A DNA stretch of 64,000 nt from Cordilura impudica (taxonomy: Eukaryota; Arthropoda; Insecta; Diptera; Scathophagidae): the NCBI GenBank assembly GCA_963682025.1, contig OY821522.1, forward strand, positions 31,173,158 to 31,237,157, given 5' to 3'. The notes beneath the pieces were generated by a model. It had not been told where the DNA came from. It ran no database searches and saw only the letters and a program-made list of their open reading frames with translations. A program made the translations under genes and the position numbers. Shown here one piece after another: positions 10,666 to 22,043 of this stretch. Each line of letters opens with the position of its first letter. Within the stretch, counting starts at the first letter, position 1.

Positions 10666-13600
10666 CTAGGGAAATTCAGGTAGCGCCTTTTTAATTTTGC
10701 ACATTTGGCACAGTTTTACGACAGATTTACACACGGTTCTCAATTTTGGGATGTAGTATCGTTGGCGTATTTCGTGTACGACAGTCTCGTGATTTCCATG
10801 GCGATAAATGTTGTGGTAGTGCCATATTAAAAGTGTTGTTATTCGGCAATCTTTTGCCAAAATAGCTGGATGCTTTAATTCTTCTGGGACATTGGCGTTA
10901 TCAATCCGTCCGCCCACCCGTAGAACACCATCACTGTCTATATGTGGGGATAGTTTGTACATAAGATTTGACTTTGATAATTTATTATTTTGTAGTAAAC
11001 AATTTATTTCGTTGTAAAATGATAATTTCTGCGCCTCTTTAATTAAAATTATTTCAGCTTTACACAATTCCTCTTGTGTTAGTTCCGTTCCGTTTTGAGT
11101 TCTAATCTTATTTTTTATACGATAACAAAAACAAATAACAAATGCAATAGCCCTTAATGCTCTACACCAGCGAGAAAATCTTTCTATGTTTATAAATTGT
11201 TCTACATTTTGTATTATTAAATTACATTGCTTTAACTCGATATCAGTCGTAAAATTTTCAATAAAACTTGGCCACTTCGTTTCTGGTAATTTCAAAAATT
11301 CTGGGCCGTTAAGCCAACGACTTGAATTTGATAAATCGGTATTATTTAAACATTTTGTTGCTTCATCAGCTACATTAGTTTTTCCTGGTATCCAAACCCA
11401 CTCGTTAATTTCAGAGCTATCTAGAATCTCGCTTACACGGACAGCAACGAACTGGTGATACTTTCGGTGATCTGACAGTATCCAACTCAAAACCGTTCGT
11501 GAGTCTGACCAGAATACTTTTCGATTAATTTTAATGGAATGGCCTTGAACAATATAATTAGCAAAACGCGCTCCAATAACAGCTGCCATCAATTCTAGTC
11601 GGGGAATGGAAGCCACTTTTAGCGGTGCAACTCTAGTTTTTGATCCTATTAACGAAATAACAACGTTGTCTCCATCAAAAATTCGAAAGTATGCTACAGC
11701 CGCATAACCACTTTCACTCGCATCCACAAATGTGTGCAATTGGACATCTAGATGATTATACCCTTTTAATGTTTTTAGATAGCACCGAGGTATATTTACA
11801 TCTTTTAAATATGGTAAAATTTTTAACCAATTTTTCCACTTTACCTGTTGTTCTACAAGAATAGGCTCATCCCACTCGACACCGCTTCTCCAAATCTCCT
11901 GCAGTACTATTTTTAAAGACATAAGCAAATTTCCCAAAAGTCCCAGGGGATCATAGATACTCATCAGAATTTTTAAAACTTCACGTTTAGTGGGTTCTTT
12001 ATTTCCGAGAAAAACTTCATTATTTAAAATGGACGGTGAAAGCTTAAATGTAATGATATCATCGGCCGGAATCCAAAATACGCCAACGATTTTTTCGGTT
12101 TCTGAACCGGCACCAATATTAAGACAAATAGTATTTAAAGGTTTATCAGAATTTAATGCTTTCAAAACAGCTTGATTATTTGAACACCAATTTCTGATGT
12201 TAAACCCGCCTTGACTGTGAATGAAGCGCATATCTTTTGCTAATTGAGTAGCTTCTTCAGAAGTGTTTGTTGAAGCAAGAAAATCGTCTACGTAGTGGTT
12301 ATCTTTTATGGCAGCAGCGGCTAAAGGAAATTTGTTTTCGAACTTTGTTGCATTAAGATTTTTTACATATTGTGATATACAGGGTGCGCATGAAGCACCA
12401 AATATCATAACTTTCATGACGTACGTAGAAGGCTCTTTCTTTTCATCGCAGCCCCGCCATAAAAAACGTTGTGCATGATAGTCTTCCTTGAGTATATGAA
12501 TTTGGTGAAACATTTCTTCTATATCACCACATACTGCGATATTTCTTTGGCGAAATCGGAAAAGAATGGATGGAAGAGAAGAAAGTAAATCTGGGCCTTT
12601 CAACAGCATAGAGTTTAATGAAACACCGTTAGCTTTCGCGGCCGCATCCCACACTATTCTGGTTTTGTTCGGCTTGTTTTTATTAAATACCGGAAATATT
12701 GGTAAATACCACACATTTTGTTTACTGTTTTCACTGGTATCGATTTTGGCTATATAATTTTTCTTCAAATATTCCGAAAAAGTTTTTTCAAATACAGCAA
12801 ATAACTCTTTATTATTCCTTAAAGTTTTCTCGAGGCAAATTAATCTTCTCTTTGCCATATCATAGCTTTGTGGCAGTGTGATCTTGTCGTATCGCCACAG
12901 CAAAGCTATCTCATAATGGCCGTCAGTTCTTTGTTTAGTATATTTTTTCAATAAATCCATTGCCCTTTGGTCATCTTTACCAAGTATTGGAGTAGAATTA
13001 CTTATTCCAGCCATTTCGATTGAGTAAAACCTTTTAAGTAAGCAACTAAGATTTTTATCATCTTCACGCTCACACTCACAAGAATAATAATTATATTGAG
13101 TTTTGGTTTTTTGTTCAACGCCTGAGTTACCACACAAAAGCCAACCGAGACGAGTGCATATAGCAACGGGTTCATCTTTGTTACCCTCCTTAACACGAGT
13201 CGGTACACATAACTTTAGATTATTTAGGCCTAAAAGTACGTTTGGTGTGGCATCTTTAAAATCGTGTATAGGTAAACCTCTAAGATGTGGATATTTTTCA
13301 CTCAACATTTCGTAATTTAAATTTTGACTGGGCAATGATAGTTGTTTCACCGTACGAACATGAATAGAATATTTTGTTTTATTTGTACCAGATATTCGCA
13401 CTGAAACTTTCTTGGAGTCTTCTTCATTTCGACCCATATTTCCTGTCCATTTCAAACATAAGGGTTGTGGATTGCCGGTTAGATTTAGTTCGTTAATTAT
13501 TTTTTCGTTTATCAAACTTATTGATGAACCCTCGTCTATAAAGGCAAAAGTTTCTAAACATTTGTTATTATTGCCGTATACAGTAATGGGTATAATTTTA

Positions 13601-15219
13601 AACAAAATTTCATTACTTATAGTCCCACTGTGTGCAGCATGTAAATTATTTGCGTTATTTCCTATTATATTTGTATCTCTATTATCAGCTGTTGATTTAT
13701 GCAGTAAAGAATTGTGTTTTATTTGACAACCTTTTTCTCCACACACAATGCTGCTATTACAGATATCATAGTGACGTCGTAAACACAATTTGCAGAGATT
13801 AAGTTTTCTCACTAAATTCCATCTCTCATATCTATCCGCAGTCACGAATTCTTTACACTTTTCAACACTGATACAGCTGCCAAAACACACTATGCAGTTT
13901 TTTTGTCTATTTACTTCGTGTGCATTAACATATGCGTTTCTGGTTCTGCGTGAATGATGTTCTGCTGATGTCGACATGCTGTTTTCGCTCTCTATATTTA
14001 TGATGCTCGCTGATACACCTACGTCGTAAATCCAATTTGCAAACTCTGTCAAACTTACTTTTTTGTTATTCTTTACCAATTTTGTTTTGTATTCACCCCA
14101 GTTCAGCTGAAAATAAGATGGCATTTTTATAATCAATTCCTGTAACAAAGAGGAATTGTTGAGTTCATCTAATAACCCACAAGCTTTAATTGTAGTTTCA
14201 AGGCCTTTTACTTCAACGGCAAACGAGGTAATTGTACTTAGTTTATTTGTGTTGACAGCCGGTAATAATTTTATTTTGTTTTTTAAGGAGCTCAATATTT
14301 TTTCTGGCTGGCCGTAAAGCAATTTTAAAGTTGATATAGCAGCTGATACACAGGAAGGGTGAATTAAAATGTGCTGGACAGATCGCAATGCTTCTCCACG
14401 TAGTGCCTTTTGAAGCCGAATCAAGTTTTCCGCATCAGTCAAACCGCAAACAGAGGTGGACCAATCATACGTAGAACTAAACAGAGGCCATTCTTCGGGC
14501 ATGCCGGTGAATACAGGCAGATCATTAGGAACTGATTGGCGTGCATTTATTTGTTGTTGTGTAAGTCTTTGATTGATGATGAAAGTAGACGATGGGGGCA
14601 TGGGAAACGTTGGATCAGTGTTCGTATTACTACTTACGTTTTCTGTTGTAAAATTCACATTATTTGATGGGTTATTAATAAACGAGGTTATGTTATTGTT
14701 TGATGTTTCTTCATGTGTTTTATTTAGATTTATTGGTTCTTGTACTGAGGTAGGCTGTAGATCGGGGTTAGGTTGATTATTTAACCAGTTATGTACGGAG
14801 CTATTAATTGATTGTACATCGTCACAGTCATCCTCTGCGTGTTTGAGTATTTGATATTTCTTTCTAATAAATTCCCTTTCGAGCTGCATTTCTTCTTGCA
14901 AACGTTGGAGTTCTAAGGCGCGTCTACGAGCGCGTGATACTCTAGATGATACTGAAGAATCGCTACGAATAGAAGCAGGTGAATCTGGTGCTGTTTGATG
15001 TGGCTTAGAACAATTTTGGCAGAGCCATGTTGTTCGCTGCTGTTGGTTGTTACCGATATTGGCACAAAATAAATGAAAAGCAAGACGGCACTTATAGCAG
15101 TTGATTGCATTATTGTTGTCTGATGGTTTGTTGCAGATATGACAGTTTACTGGAGAATTCGTGGTTCTTTGGTGGATATTTTGTGGTTGACCCTGTAGGG
15201 AAGAAGAACAAGAATCCAT
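10666..15219 (-). CDS. BEL2 gag-protease-RT-RNase H polyprotein with N-terminal PHD finger
   Basis: A 1517-residue frame. Order: PHD finger C4-H-C3 (C26, C29, C41, C44, H49, C52, C67, C70), coiled-coil ALELQRLQEEMQLEREF near 110, gag core, zinc knuckles (CIVCFGSC..., CKLCLRRHYDIC, HNSLLHK, about 450-520), aspartic protease FIDEGSS (near 560), RT with FGASCAP and YVDDF (about 976), RNase H (TFVDASESGY near 1164, IPRLELMAA, FWSDSR), and the integrase zinc region. Gag and pol share one frame with no shift. The leader at 15220-15335 lies between the 5' LTR and the ATG. A TAG ends the frame before the integrase core. Gag would package RNA; pol copies it. PHD fingers usually read histone H3 tails, so a chromatin-targeting role is possible but inferred. 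Confidence 0.92.
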   Translation of the reverse strand: MDSCSSSLQGQPQNIHQRTTNSPVNCHICNKPSDNNNAINCYKCRLAFHLFCANIGNNQQQRTTWLCQNCSKPHQTAPDSPASIRSDSSVSSRVSRARRRALELQRLQEEMQLEREFIRKKYQILKHAEDDCDDVQSINSSVHNWLNNQPNPDLQPTSVQEPINLNKTHEETSNNNITSFINNPSNNVNFTTENVSSNTNTDPTFPMPPSSTFIINQRLTQQQINARQSVPNDLPVFTGMPEEWPLFSSTYDWSTSVCGLTDAENLIRLQKALRGEALRSVQHILIHPSCVSAAISTLKLLYGQPEKILSSLKNKIKLLPAVNTNKLSTITSFAVEVKGLETTIKACGLLDELNNSSLLQELIIKMPSYFQLNWGEYKTKLVKNNKKVSLTEFANWIYDVGVSASIINIESENSMSTSAEHHSRRTRNAYVNAHEVNRQKNCIVCFGSCISVEKCKEFVTADRYERWNLVRKLNLCKLCLRRHYDICNSSIVCGEKGCQIKHNSLLHKSTADNRDTNIIGNNANNLHAAHSGTISNEILFKIIPITVYGNNNKCLETFAFIDEGSSISLINEKIINELNLTGNPQPLCLKWTGNMGRNEEDSKKVSVRISGTNKTKYSIHVRTVKQLSLPSQNLNYEMLSEKYPHLRGLPIHDFKDATPNVLLGLNNLKLCVPTRVKEGNKDEPVAICTRLGWLLCGNSGVEQKTKTQYNYYSCECEREDDKNLSCLLKRFYSIEMAGISNSTPILGKDDQRAMDLLKKYTKQRTDGHYEIALLWRYDKITLPQSYDMAKRRLICLEKTLRNNKELFAVFEKTFSEYLKKNYIAKIDTSENSKQNVWYLPIFPVFNKNKPNKTRIVWDAAAKANGVSLNSMLLKGPDLLSSLPSILFRFRQRNIAVCGDIEEMFHQIHILKEDYHAQRFLWRGCDEKKEPSTYVMKVMIFGASCAPCISQYVKNLNATKFENKFPLAAAAIKDNHYVDDFLASTNTSEEATQLAKDMRFIHSQGGFNIRNWCSNNQAVLKALNSDKPLNTICLNIGAGSETEKIVGVFWIPADDIITFKLSPSILNNEVFLGNKEPTKREVLKILMSIYDPLGLLGNLLMSLKIVLQEIWRSGVEWDEPILVEQQVKWKNWLKILPYLKDVNIPRCYLKTLKGYNHLDVQLHTFVDASESGYAAVAYFRIFDGDNVVISLIGSKTRVAPLKVASIPRLELMAAVIGARFANYIVQGHSIKINRKVFWSDSRTVLSWILSDHRKYHQFVAVRVSEILDSSEINEWVWIPGKTNVADEATKCLNNTDLSNSSRWLNGPEFLKLPETKWPSFIENFTTDIELKQCNLIIQNVEQFINIERFSRWCRALRAIAFVICFCYRIKNKIRTQNGTELTQEELCKAEIILIKEAQKLSFYNEINCLLQNNKLSKSNLMYKLSPHIDSDGVLRVGGRIDNANVPEELKHPAILAKDCRITTLLIWHYHNIYRHGNHETVVHEIRQRYYIPKLRTVCKSVVKLCQMCKIKKALPEFP

Positions 15220-15335
15220 TTTGTTAGGACTTACGGTATATCAGCCAAGGTATATCTGGTTTATACAATTAAGTTAATTGTTTGTGAAGCAAAATTTGCA
15301 TATAATTTGTGCGCCAGAAAAAAGAATTTTAATAA

Positions 15336-15761
15336 TGTTGGGTGAAGTTGCCCAAGCTCTTGGTATCCAATGGTAGATTGTAAACGCAAAGTAAAAGAAT
15401 TTCGTTTTATATAAATTTGATATTATTTGCTTGTACAATTGCGTTAAAATTCCTGTAATTAAAATTTATTGAACTTGTTATAATTGAAAATTTTAATTAT
15501 CAACTTAAGACACTAACTTTTTTCGTTTGGACCCAGAGCTAACCTTCTTTAATCGAACAAGCACTGTATATAATTCACTTTGAAATATAAGAAAATGGCT
15601 ATTTATAAAGTAGAAACTCTTACTAAAAAAGACCGCGTGGAAATATAAAATATACAATCCAACATTTATGGCTGACAGTCCAACGATAAACAATAATAAA
15701 ATACAGTAACGATGTTCGATAATTTGTGAAGTACACTAGCGATTAGACAGTGGCGGTAACA
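15336..15761 (-). repeat. BEL2 5' LTR
   Basis: A 426-base partner of 9259-9684, with TG and CA ends. It is flanked on its outer side by the GTTGA target duplication. Confidence 0.95.
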
Positions 15762-16144
15762 GTTGATTTTATGTCTCTCAAATCCCTCTTAAATTCTGTG
15801 ACGTCGGACTGAACAGAGCATAGCTTAGAATCTGCAGAGCTTAGAGATAATGCTTCTTTATATTTTTTGGCTCGGTCATTGATCTCGTTGTCCTCCTCAT
15901 CGGTTCGTAGCTGCTTTTGTTGATTTTGTTCATCAAATTTGATTCAAATTGTTGGGAGATCTACTGCGTGGTTTGCACACCAAGCATTTCCAATCTGTTC
16001 TTCTCTCATCATACATACTTAATACGTGGTGTCGGATAGAGGAGAACATGCTCAAAAATGTTAATTTGAGTTGGAGTTATAGCATTTGACGTATGATATT
16101 GTTGTAATTTCTTTATTACATTGGCCACATACAACATTGCTCAT
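15762..16144 (-). pseudogene. LINE-B ORF1, 5' part with PHD-like zinc finger
   Basis: The ATG at 16144-16142 starts MSNVVCGQCNKEITTISYVK, then Cys-rich sequence of PHD type (CGQC, a disrupted second pair, later GNAWCANH), and after a shift a charged helix (NEINDRAKKYKEALSLS). It ends FKRDLRDIKST exactly at the BEL2 target duplication and continues at 9258 with IEQISANVN. PHD-bearing ORF1 proteins occur in several insect LINE families. Premature stops make it a relic. The 16145-16375 stretch upstream is AT-rich and probably 5' UTR. Confidence 0.6.
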
Positions 16145-16375
16145 TTTGTATTTCTATTTATTTGTTTTCCAAAACAACAAGATTAAAAATCTTATAATTA
16201 TAGTTAAGGAGTTTTACATTGTTGATTATTATAATTGCTTTAATATAATGATGATTAAATTTAAAAAAAAATAAAAATTACAAAATATGAAAATAACTAA
16301 AATCATACATAACATCGAATATATAAAAAAGTTAAGGAAAAATTGACAAAGAGGAAGAAAAAAAAATAAATAAAA

Positions 16376-18709
16376 TTATGCATAGAATTTAAAAATTTGT
16401 TTCTTAAACTGTTGGGCGTTGCTTATAAATTTAAGCTTTGATGGTAGCGAGTTCCAAAGACGGATTGTATTCACATAGAATTGCAATTTTGAAAGAGAGT
16501 TCTCGTATTTAACAGGCCGTATGTCATTGGTCCTTTCAGAGGGCGTGAGTTCAAATTTTCCAAATAGATACATTGGATGGCGAGTGAATATAACTATAAC
16601 CTTATGTAACAGTATATAATGTTCAACAGATCAGAAAAGGTTACGCCATAAAGCTTTTTAGAGTACTGAGAAATGTGGTAATATTTTCCCAAGCTAAAAA
16701 CATATCTTAATATGGAGTTATACGAAATTTTCTATTACTTCTGGAATCACTTTTCGCATATATTTCGCATCCATATAATAATGTGGGGATGAGATAAGTT
16801 TTAGCAATTAATATATGATTTTTTTGTGGTGTAAAGTATTGGGTATGCCATAAAGTCCGTAACATTGAAAAAGTTTTCCCTGAAGCAATGTTTATCTGGT
16901 CAGACCATGTCAGTGAGCCGTTAAAAGTAACACCAAGATTTTTCGCGGTTTGTACTATTTTTATTCGTTGATTATACAGAAGTAATATTGGCTCCTGGGG
17001 CAAGATCAGTGTTCTTTTTGCTTATATTAAACATTCAGACTTGAGAGGATTTAGACACAGTCCGTTCGCATTTGCCCATCCGTTGATTCTCTCAAGCTCC
17101 ATGTTAATATTTTCAATGTAATTGTTTATATTATCGATGTGACTACTGACATAGAGTTGCACATCGTCAGCGTACATATGTATACCACAGTATTGCAGTT
17201 GTCGAGGTAGATCATTAACATATATCGTAAAAAGTAGAAGTCCAAGTATAGAACCCAGCGGCACACCCTTTAAAACTGGCAAAGAATAAGAAGTTTTATT
17301 ATTTACAAAGACAGACTGAGAGCGACCTGATAAATACGATGATAACAATCGAGTAGAAAATGAAGAGAAATTAAACATTTTATGTAGCTTAAAGCAAAGA
17401 ACATCATGATCTACCATATCAAAAGCTTTGGAATGATCCAGTAGAACAAGTAGTGCTACGTCACCAGCATCGATACGTCGCCGTATTTCTTCAGAAACAT
17501 CAATTAAGGCCGTTATGCAACTGTGCTTTGGTTTAAGTCCGGATTGTCTGTTCATTAATAAATTATTATCATTAATGAATTTATTTAATTGTGGATGGAG
17601 TAAACGTTCAAATACTTTTGATTAATAAGGTAAAATGGCAATAGGTCGATATTCGTTGCTAGATTTAGGTATTGGTATTATTTTAGCAAACTTCCAGTTC
17701 GTAGGGAAAATGCATTTTGTAATTATATTATTGAATATATAAGTGATATATGGTAACAATTGGCGGATAATTATTTTTAAAAATTTAGGGTGAAGTTCAT
17801 CAAACTTAACTGCGTTTGATTTAATAGTAAGACATGTGGACAATACATGTGCTTCACATACAAAATCAAGCTAAATGGGTTGCAACTAATATTAGAAGCC
17901 AGATTTTGGTCATAGTAACCGGCATAAGGAGGAACATTTGGAAGTTTTGTGAAAGTTTTATTTATCTCATTAATGTTAACATCAGTTTCTACTCTGCAAG
18001 GTGATTTACCTATACCAATTTCACGTATGACTCCACGTTTTCTTAGATCCGATTGCAGATGAAAAACGATGCGAATAGAATTCAGATTTTGCGTTTTTTA
18101 TTTTCATATTAGCATCTCTTCGTGCATTTTTAAATTCTATATGCAAATTGTCAGTTTCAAAAATTTTCCACCTCTTACAAGCAAAATCTCTTCGAGGAAT
18201 TGCCGTTTTAATTTCCCTACTGAACCATGGTTTATTCTTAAAGTCCTGTTTAAACGTTTTAATTGGAACTGACCTTTTGAAAACGTTAAGTATGTTGTGT
18301 TCTAAAAAATTGAGCTGATCATTCAGTGAGGGCGTATAACAGATTGAATCCCAATCAATACTCTAAAACTCACGGGTCAGAACATTATCGTTTATTTTAT
18401 GAAAGTCATAATAAGTAACTTTTTCGGATACATACTGCAGCCGGAAGTCATATGGCAGAAAAATAAGATCATGTTTGGAGAAACATGGCGCCGATAACTG
18501 GTCACATAGCAAAACTTTGTTCGTGTTACTGACAAAAAATATGTCCAGTAATGTGCTATTTGCATTAGTGTAATGAGTTGGAGTTATGGTATTTGTTGGT
18601 GTAAAGCCAATAGATTGCATGTCATTTATAAGCCGGTTTTCAATAAGTATGTTTGAATTAAAATCCCCACATATTATTACATCATCGTATTTCACAGTGA
18701 GGGTATTAA
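16376..18709 (-). pseudogene. LINE-A ORF2: end of endonuclease and the reverse transcriptase
   Basis: From 18709 leftward: endonuclease DDVIICGDFNSN and CFSKHDLIFL, linker NKPWFSREIKTAIPRRDF, RT motifs FDELHPKFLKII, PIPKSSNEYRPIAILPY, SGLKPKHSCITALIDVSEEI, LLDHSKAFDMVDHDVL, GVPLGSILGLLLFTIYVNDL, MYADDVQLYV, WANANGLCLNPLKSECL, and the C-terminal NTIRLWNSLPSKLKFISNAQ. The type is that of Jockey/CR1-group LINEs. Premature stops occur at about 18363, 17625, 17025 and 16705. The endonuclease start is missing here because a Harbinger element interrupts it at 18710; the missing parts lie at 28551-28695, 35871-35937 and 50652-50950. Confidence 0.85.
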
Positions 18710-18731
18710 TGGCCTGTTTCCATATCACAAT
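18710..18731 (+). repeat. Harbinger left TIR
   Basis: TGGCCTGTTTCCATATCACA pairs with the right end at 28529-28550 with a few mismatches. Confidence 0.8.
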
Positions 18732-19042
18732 CAAGTTCTCATGCAGACGACCGCTACACAGACAAGTACGTAAGCGAATGAGTTTTTATATTACAATTGT
18801 CTGACTTACGTTTTGTTACGTTGCTTTTTTGTAGTATCAAATTACATTATTGCCATAGTATATAATTTGGTATTTTGTTTACTTCTTTTCATGATAAAAT
18901 ACCATTTTTTCATTATTAAATGGTAACTCTAGTACGAATAAAGGAGAATAAAAAGCAGGTGTTTTTTATTTACAAAACAAAATTGATTTGAAAAAATTTT
19001 TGTGATTAAAATTTTTAAAAACTTAAAATATAAAAGAAAAAG

Positions 19043-20380
19043 ATGTTCCCAACTACCGAACTACATTTTGATAGTGACTCAAGCGGGAGCGATAGTGTGG
19101 ACATTCGTTTAAGACGCAGAAATATCCGAGATGCCTTAAATGTATTGGATCTACCGGAGGAACGGTAAGTAAAAAAAACAAATATAACTTATTTTCATTT
19201 CTGTAATATTCTTTAGTTTTATTGCTACATTTCGTATCAACAAAGAAATGTTTTCAATGCTACTTCATGAAATACAGCCAAGATTAAAAGCCGCCTACCG
19301 AACCACTTATATACCAGCTCCTACAAAACTTGCAACGTTTTTGACTTTTTTAGCTACTGGGGGCTACCAAGCATCAGTGGGAAATGAATATGCTTCATGT
19401 ATGTCAAAGTCCAAAGTCTCGAAAATAATTAGTGAGCTGCTAATCATATTTGAACAGCACCTAGGTTCAAAATGGATTAAAATGGATAGAAGCTTAGATG
19501 AAGAGAATAAAACTAAAGAAAGCTTTTATGAAACTTCTTCAATTCCTGGCATTGTGGGTTGTGTAGATGGGACACATGTTCGACTAAAGGCCCCTGGTAA
19601 TGAAACAAATCACCTGTATTATAATAGAAAAGGTTACTATAGCTTAAACGTAATGTTGGTAAGTATTATAAGTATTTATTATGTACATACACATAAGGAG
19701 AAATGTGAAGCAATTTATCCTATTAACGCATTTTTTTATTTTCGTAAGATTTGCGATCATAATATGGTCATAAATTATGTGGATGCTCGACATCCAGGAG
19801 CTAACCACGATGCTTTTGTTTGGGACCAGAGTGCAGCAAATCATTTTTTTAAAACAAAATATTTAAATGGGAAGCGAAATACATGGCTTCTAGGTGAATA
19901 AAAGGGTTTGCTAATATTTGCATTATTATTAAAAACAAATTTTCAAAACAGGTGATTCTGGCTATAAGTTGCAGCCTTATTTGATGACACCTTTAAGAAA
20001 TCCAACGAATGCCCTAGAAAAAAAAATATAATGAAAAACACTGCAAAGCCAGAAACGTTATTGAAAGATGCAATGGTGTTCTAAAAAAACGTTTTAGGTG
20101 CATAATAGGATCGAGGGGATTGCACTATAGCCCCGAAAAGGCAACAAAAATTATTAACGCATGTTGCATGCTGCAAAACATGTGCATTTTCTATAGACAC
20201 AACTGGGAGCTTTGTAGTACCGAATTTTTGGAGCACACAAATAACGACGATGGTGATAATTCAGATGTTGAAGCACTTACCGAAGAAGCAGATTCTAGAG
20301 CAATACGGGCTGATATTATAAGAAATTTAATAAAAATCACAAAAGGATTGTTTATTTATGATTTTTTATGTATTTATTAA
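19043..20380 (+). pseudogene. Harbinger transposase (HARBI1-like nuclease), four exons, one frameshift
   Basis: The exons can be read by homology: 19043-19164, 19217-19658, 19749-19893 and 19952-20380, with GT...AG introns of about 50-90 bases. The protein has the DDE nuclease motifs VGCVDGTHVRL (first Asp), VDARHPGANHDAF (second Asp) and RNVIERCNGVLKKRF (Glu), plus LGDSGYxLQP-type wording across the third intron. It would cut and paste the element together with the Myb-like partner. A run of nine A's at 20018-20026 is one base too long and shifts the frame in exon 4; the sense frame resumes and runs to 20380. This may be a real mutation or a homopolymer error. Confidence 0.88.
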
Positions 20381-20416
20381 AAAACAGCAATTCAATAAAA
20401 ATCCATTTTTAATAAT

Positions 20417-20851
20417 TGTTAAGGCTTTTGTCATTTATCGTAAAATTTTCTATTGGGAATTTATTGTTTGTCAAACGAGTATTTTTGGGTACCAACAATT
20501 GCTTTGCTTATATTGCATTGCTTTATACTTTAAATATTCCCTATACTATTTTTTGTAACCGTTGTTCGCCACAAATTATTAATTTGTTTTTGTCAGATAA
20601 TATGTAGTTTTGACAAACAGTTAATTTTGTCTTTTGTAACAATTATTGTAAATCTAGTTTTTTTTCTATAAGTTTCACTTGGTTAGCGTCAGTTGAAACA
20701 GAAACAACAATACAGTCCATTCTATTAAATAAGTGAATAAAATTTTTGAATTTTTTATATGAAAAAATAATTAAAAGAAATGTGTTTTATTTCTTGAAAA
20801 TTTTGATAAAAATTTTGCTTTGTGGACAGGAAAAAGCTCCTGTCTCCTCGA
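20417..20851 (+). repeat. BEL3 5' LTR
   Basis: Starts TGTTAAGGC. The last two bases read GA against CA in the 3' copy. Confidence 0.93.
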
Positions 20852-20869
20852 CGGTCCTTCGAACCGGAT
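20852..20869 (+). promoter_or_regulatory. BEL3 primer-binding site (candidate)
   Basis: CGGTCCTTCGAACCGGAT directly follows the 5' LTR. Nearly the same word lies behind the BEL4 5' LTR, which supports a shared primer tRNA. The tRNA is not identified. Confidence 0.5.
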
Positions 20870-20915
20870 ATTAAATTTAATTAATTTGGGAAATTGCTAA
20901 CCAAGTCAGTAAATC

Positions 20916-22043
20916 ATGTTCGAAGAAGAGGAGGTACAAACTCCAACGCAAAATAAAAACGCGAGTAGTATACGTTTAAAAAATTTACAACGAAACCGGT
21001 TAATATCGCGATTCGTCGCCGCCAAAGAAAACATCGGTCAGTTAGACACATTGACATTCCACCAATTGGAGGTTAAACTAAATATTCTGCAGCGGCAATG
21101 GGATTCTTTTGAAAATATTCAAATGCAGTTGGAATCTTTGGACGAGTCGCAGTTTGATTTAAATCACCGTACTGAGTGTGAAGAAATATACTTTGAAGTA
21201 AAATCTCGTTTACTAGAACGCATCGCTAATCTACGCCCAAACACCTACAACTCAGACACTTTTCTATCGAGCACACCACACCAGCAAACAGCAATTCACA
21301 CACCTAAAATTCGTCTTCCTACATTGCAACTAACGAAGTTCAATGGAAATCAAAGGGACTGGCTAGATTTATACAACATGTTCTGTGTTCTCGTACACAA
21401 CAACCCTGAATTACAAGCCATCTCAAAATTCCAGTATTTACGTTCATGTGTAGTTGACTCCGCTGCGAAACTTATACAATCGCTCGAAGTCACTGCAGAA
21501 AATTATGAGCAGGCATTGCAAATTCTCGTGTCCCGGTACGAAAACAAGTGTGAAATATTTCAATCACATATGCAGCATATATTTGAAATACAAAAGATAA
21601 AGCATCCTAGTGTATCGTCACTACGTGATTTTATTGATAGCATTAACGCTGATCTACGTGCGTTAGACTCTATTGCAACCAAATCTCAAATTGCAGATGG
21701 CATAATTCTGCATATGATTGTATCAAAATTAGGTGTCGACACTCAAACAAAATGGGAAGAGGAATCATCAAAAACTCTGTCAGCGAGTACTTCATCGTCA
21801 GTGCTCACACTCCCAATGTGGGAGAATTTAGCGGCCTTTTTGGAAAGGCGTTGTAAAACGTTGAATATCATAAACAACAATCAGCCAACACAGTTTCATA
21901 ATCAAGCATCTTCAAATCGTCCAGTTGTTCAAAAAAATCGTACTTCATCTTCTCTCCTTGTATCTAACCAGCCTTCGCTTTGTGTCATCTGTAAGTTTCA
22001 CCAAATCACAGTGCATATCGTTGCAAAAAATTTGCAGAAATGA
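20916..22043 (+). pseudogene. BEL3 gag (frameshifted in the first zinc knuckle)
   Basis: The Met at 20916 opens a 375-residue frame. It has an N-terminal helical region, the conserved gag core (IRLPTLQLTKFNGNQRDWLDLYNMF near residue 130, split here by the DUF1759-type region) and a central helical part to about 330. The frame reaches CVIC of the first zinc knuckle near 21985 and then leaves it; the rest of that knuckle (HSAYRCKKF) is in another frame that continues as the next gene. Because one knuckle is divided between two frames, this is a mutation, not programmed shifting. Gag would form the particle and bind RNA. Confidence 0.85.

Larger units (their letters stand above)
9259..15761 (-). 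mobile_element. BEL2, full-length BEL/Pao LTR retrotransposon
   Basis: Two 426-base LTRs flank a gag-pol frame on the minus strand. LTRs start TGTTACCGCC and end CACCCAACA on the coding strand. GTTGA is duplicated at 9254-9258 and 15762-15766, and removing the element rejoins LINE-B ORF1 in frame. The LTRs differ at about seven positions, so the insertion is recent. One nonsense codon interrupts gag-pol. Confidence 0.95.

Noticed and set aside
19659..19748. Internal residues of the transposase frame between SLNVML and ICDHNM
   Set aside because: The stretch is in frame but has GTAAGT and TAAG borders and does not fit the conserved family wording; it is better read as an intron.
21988..22043. 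Programmed frameshift between BEL3 gag and protease
   Set aside because: The shift falls inside one zinc knuckle, so the zero-frame product would lack a complete knuckle. A mutation is simpler.
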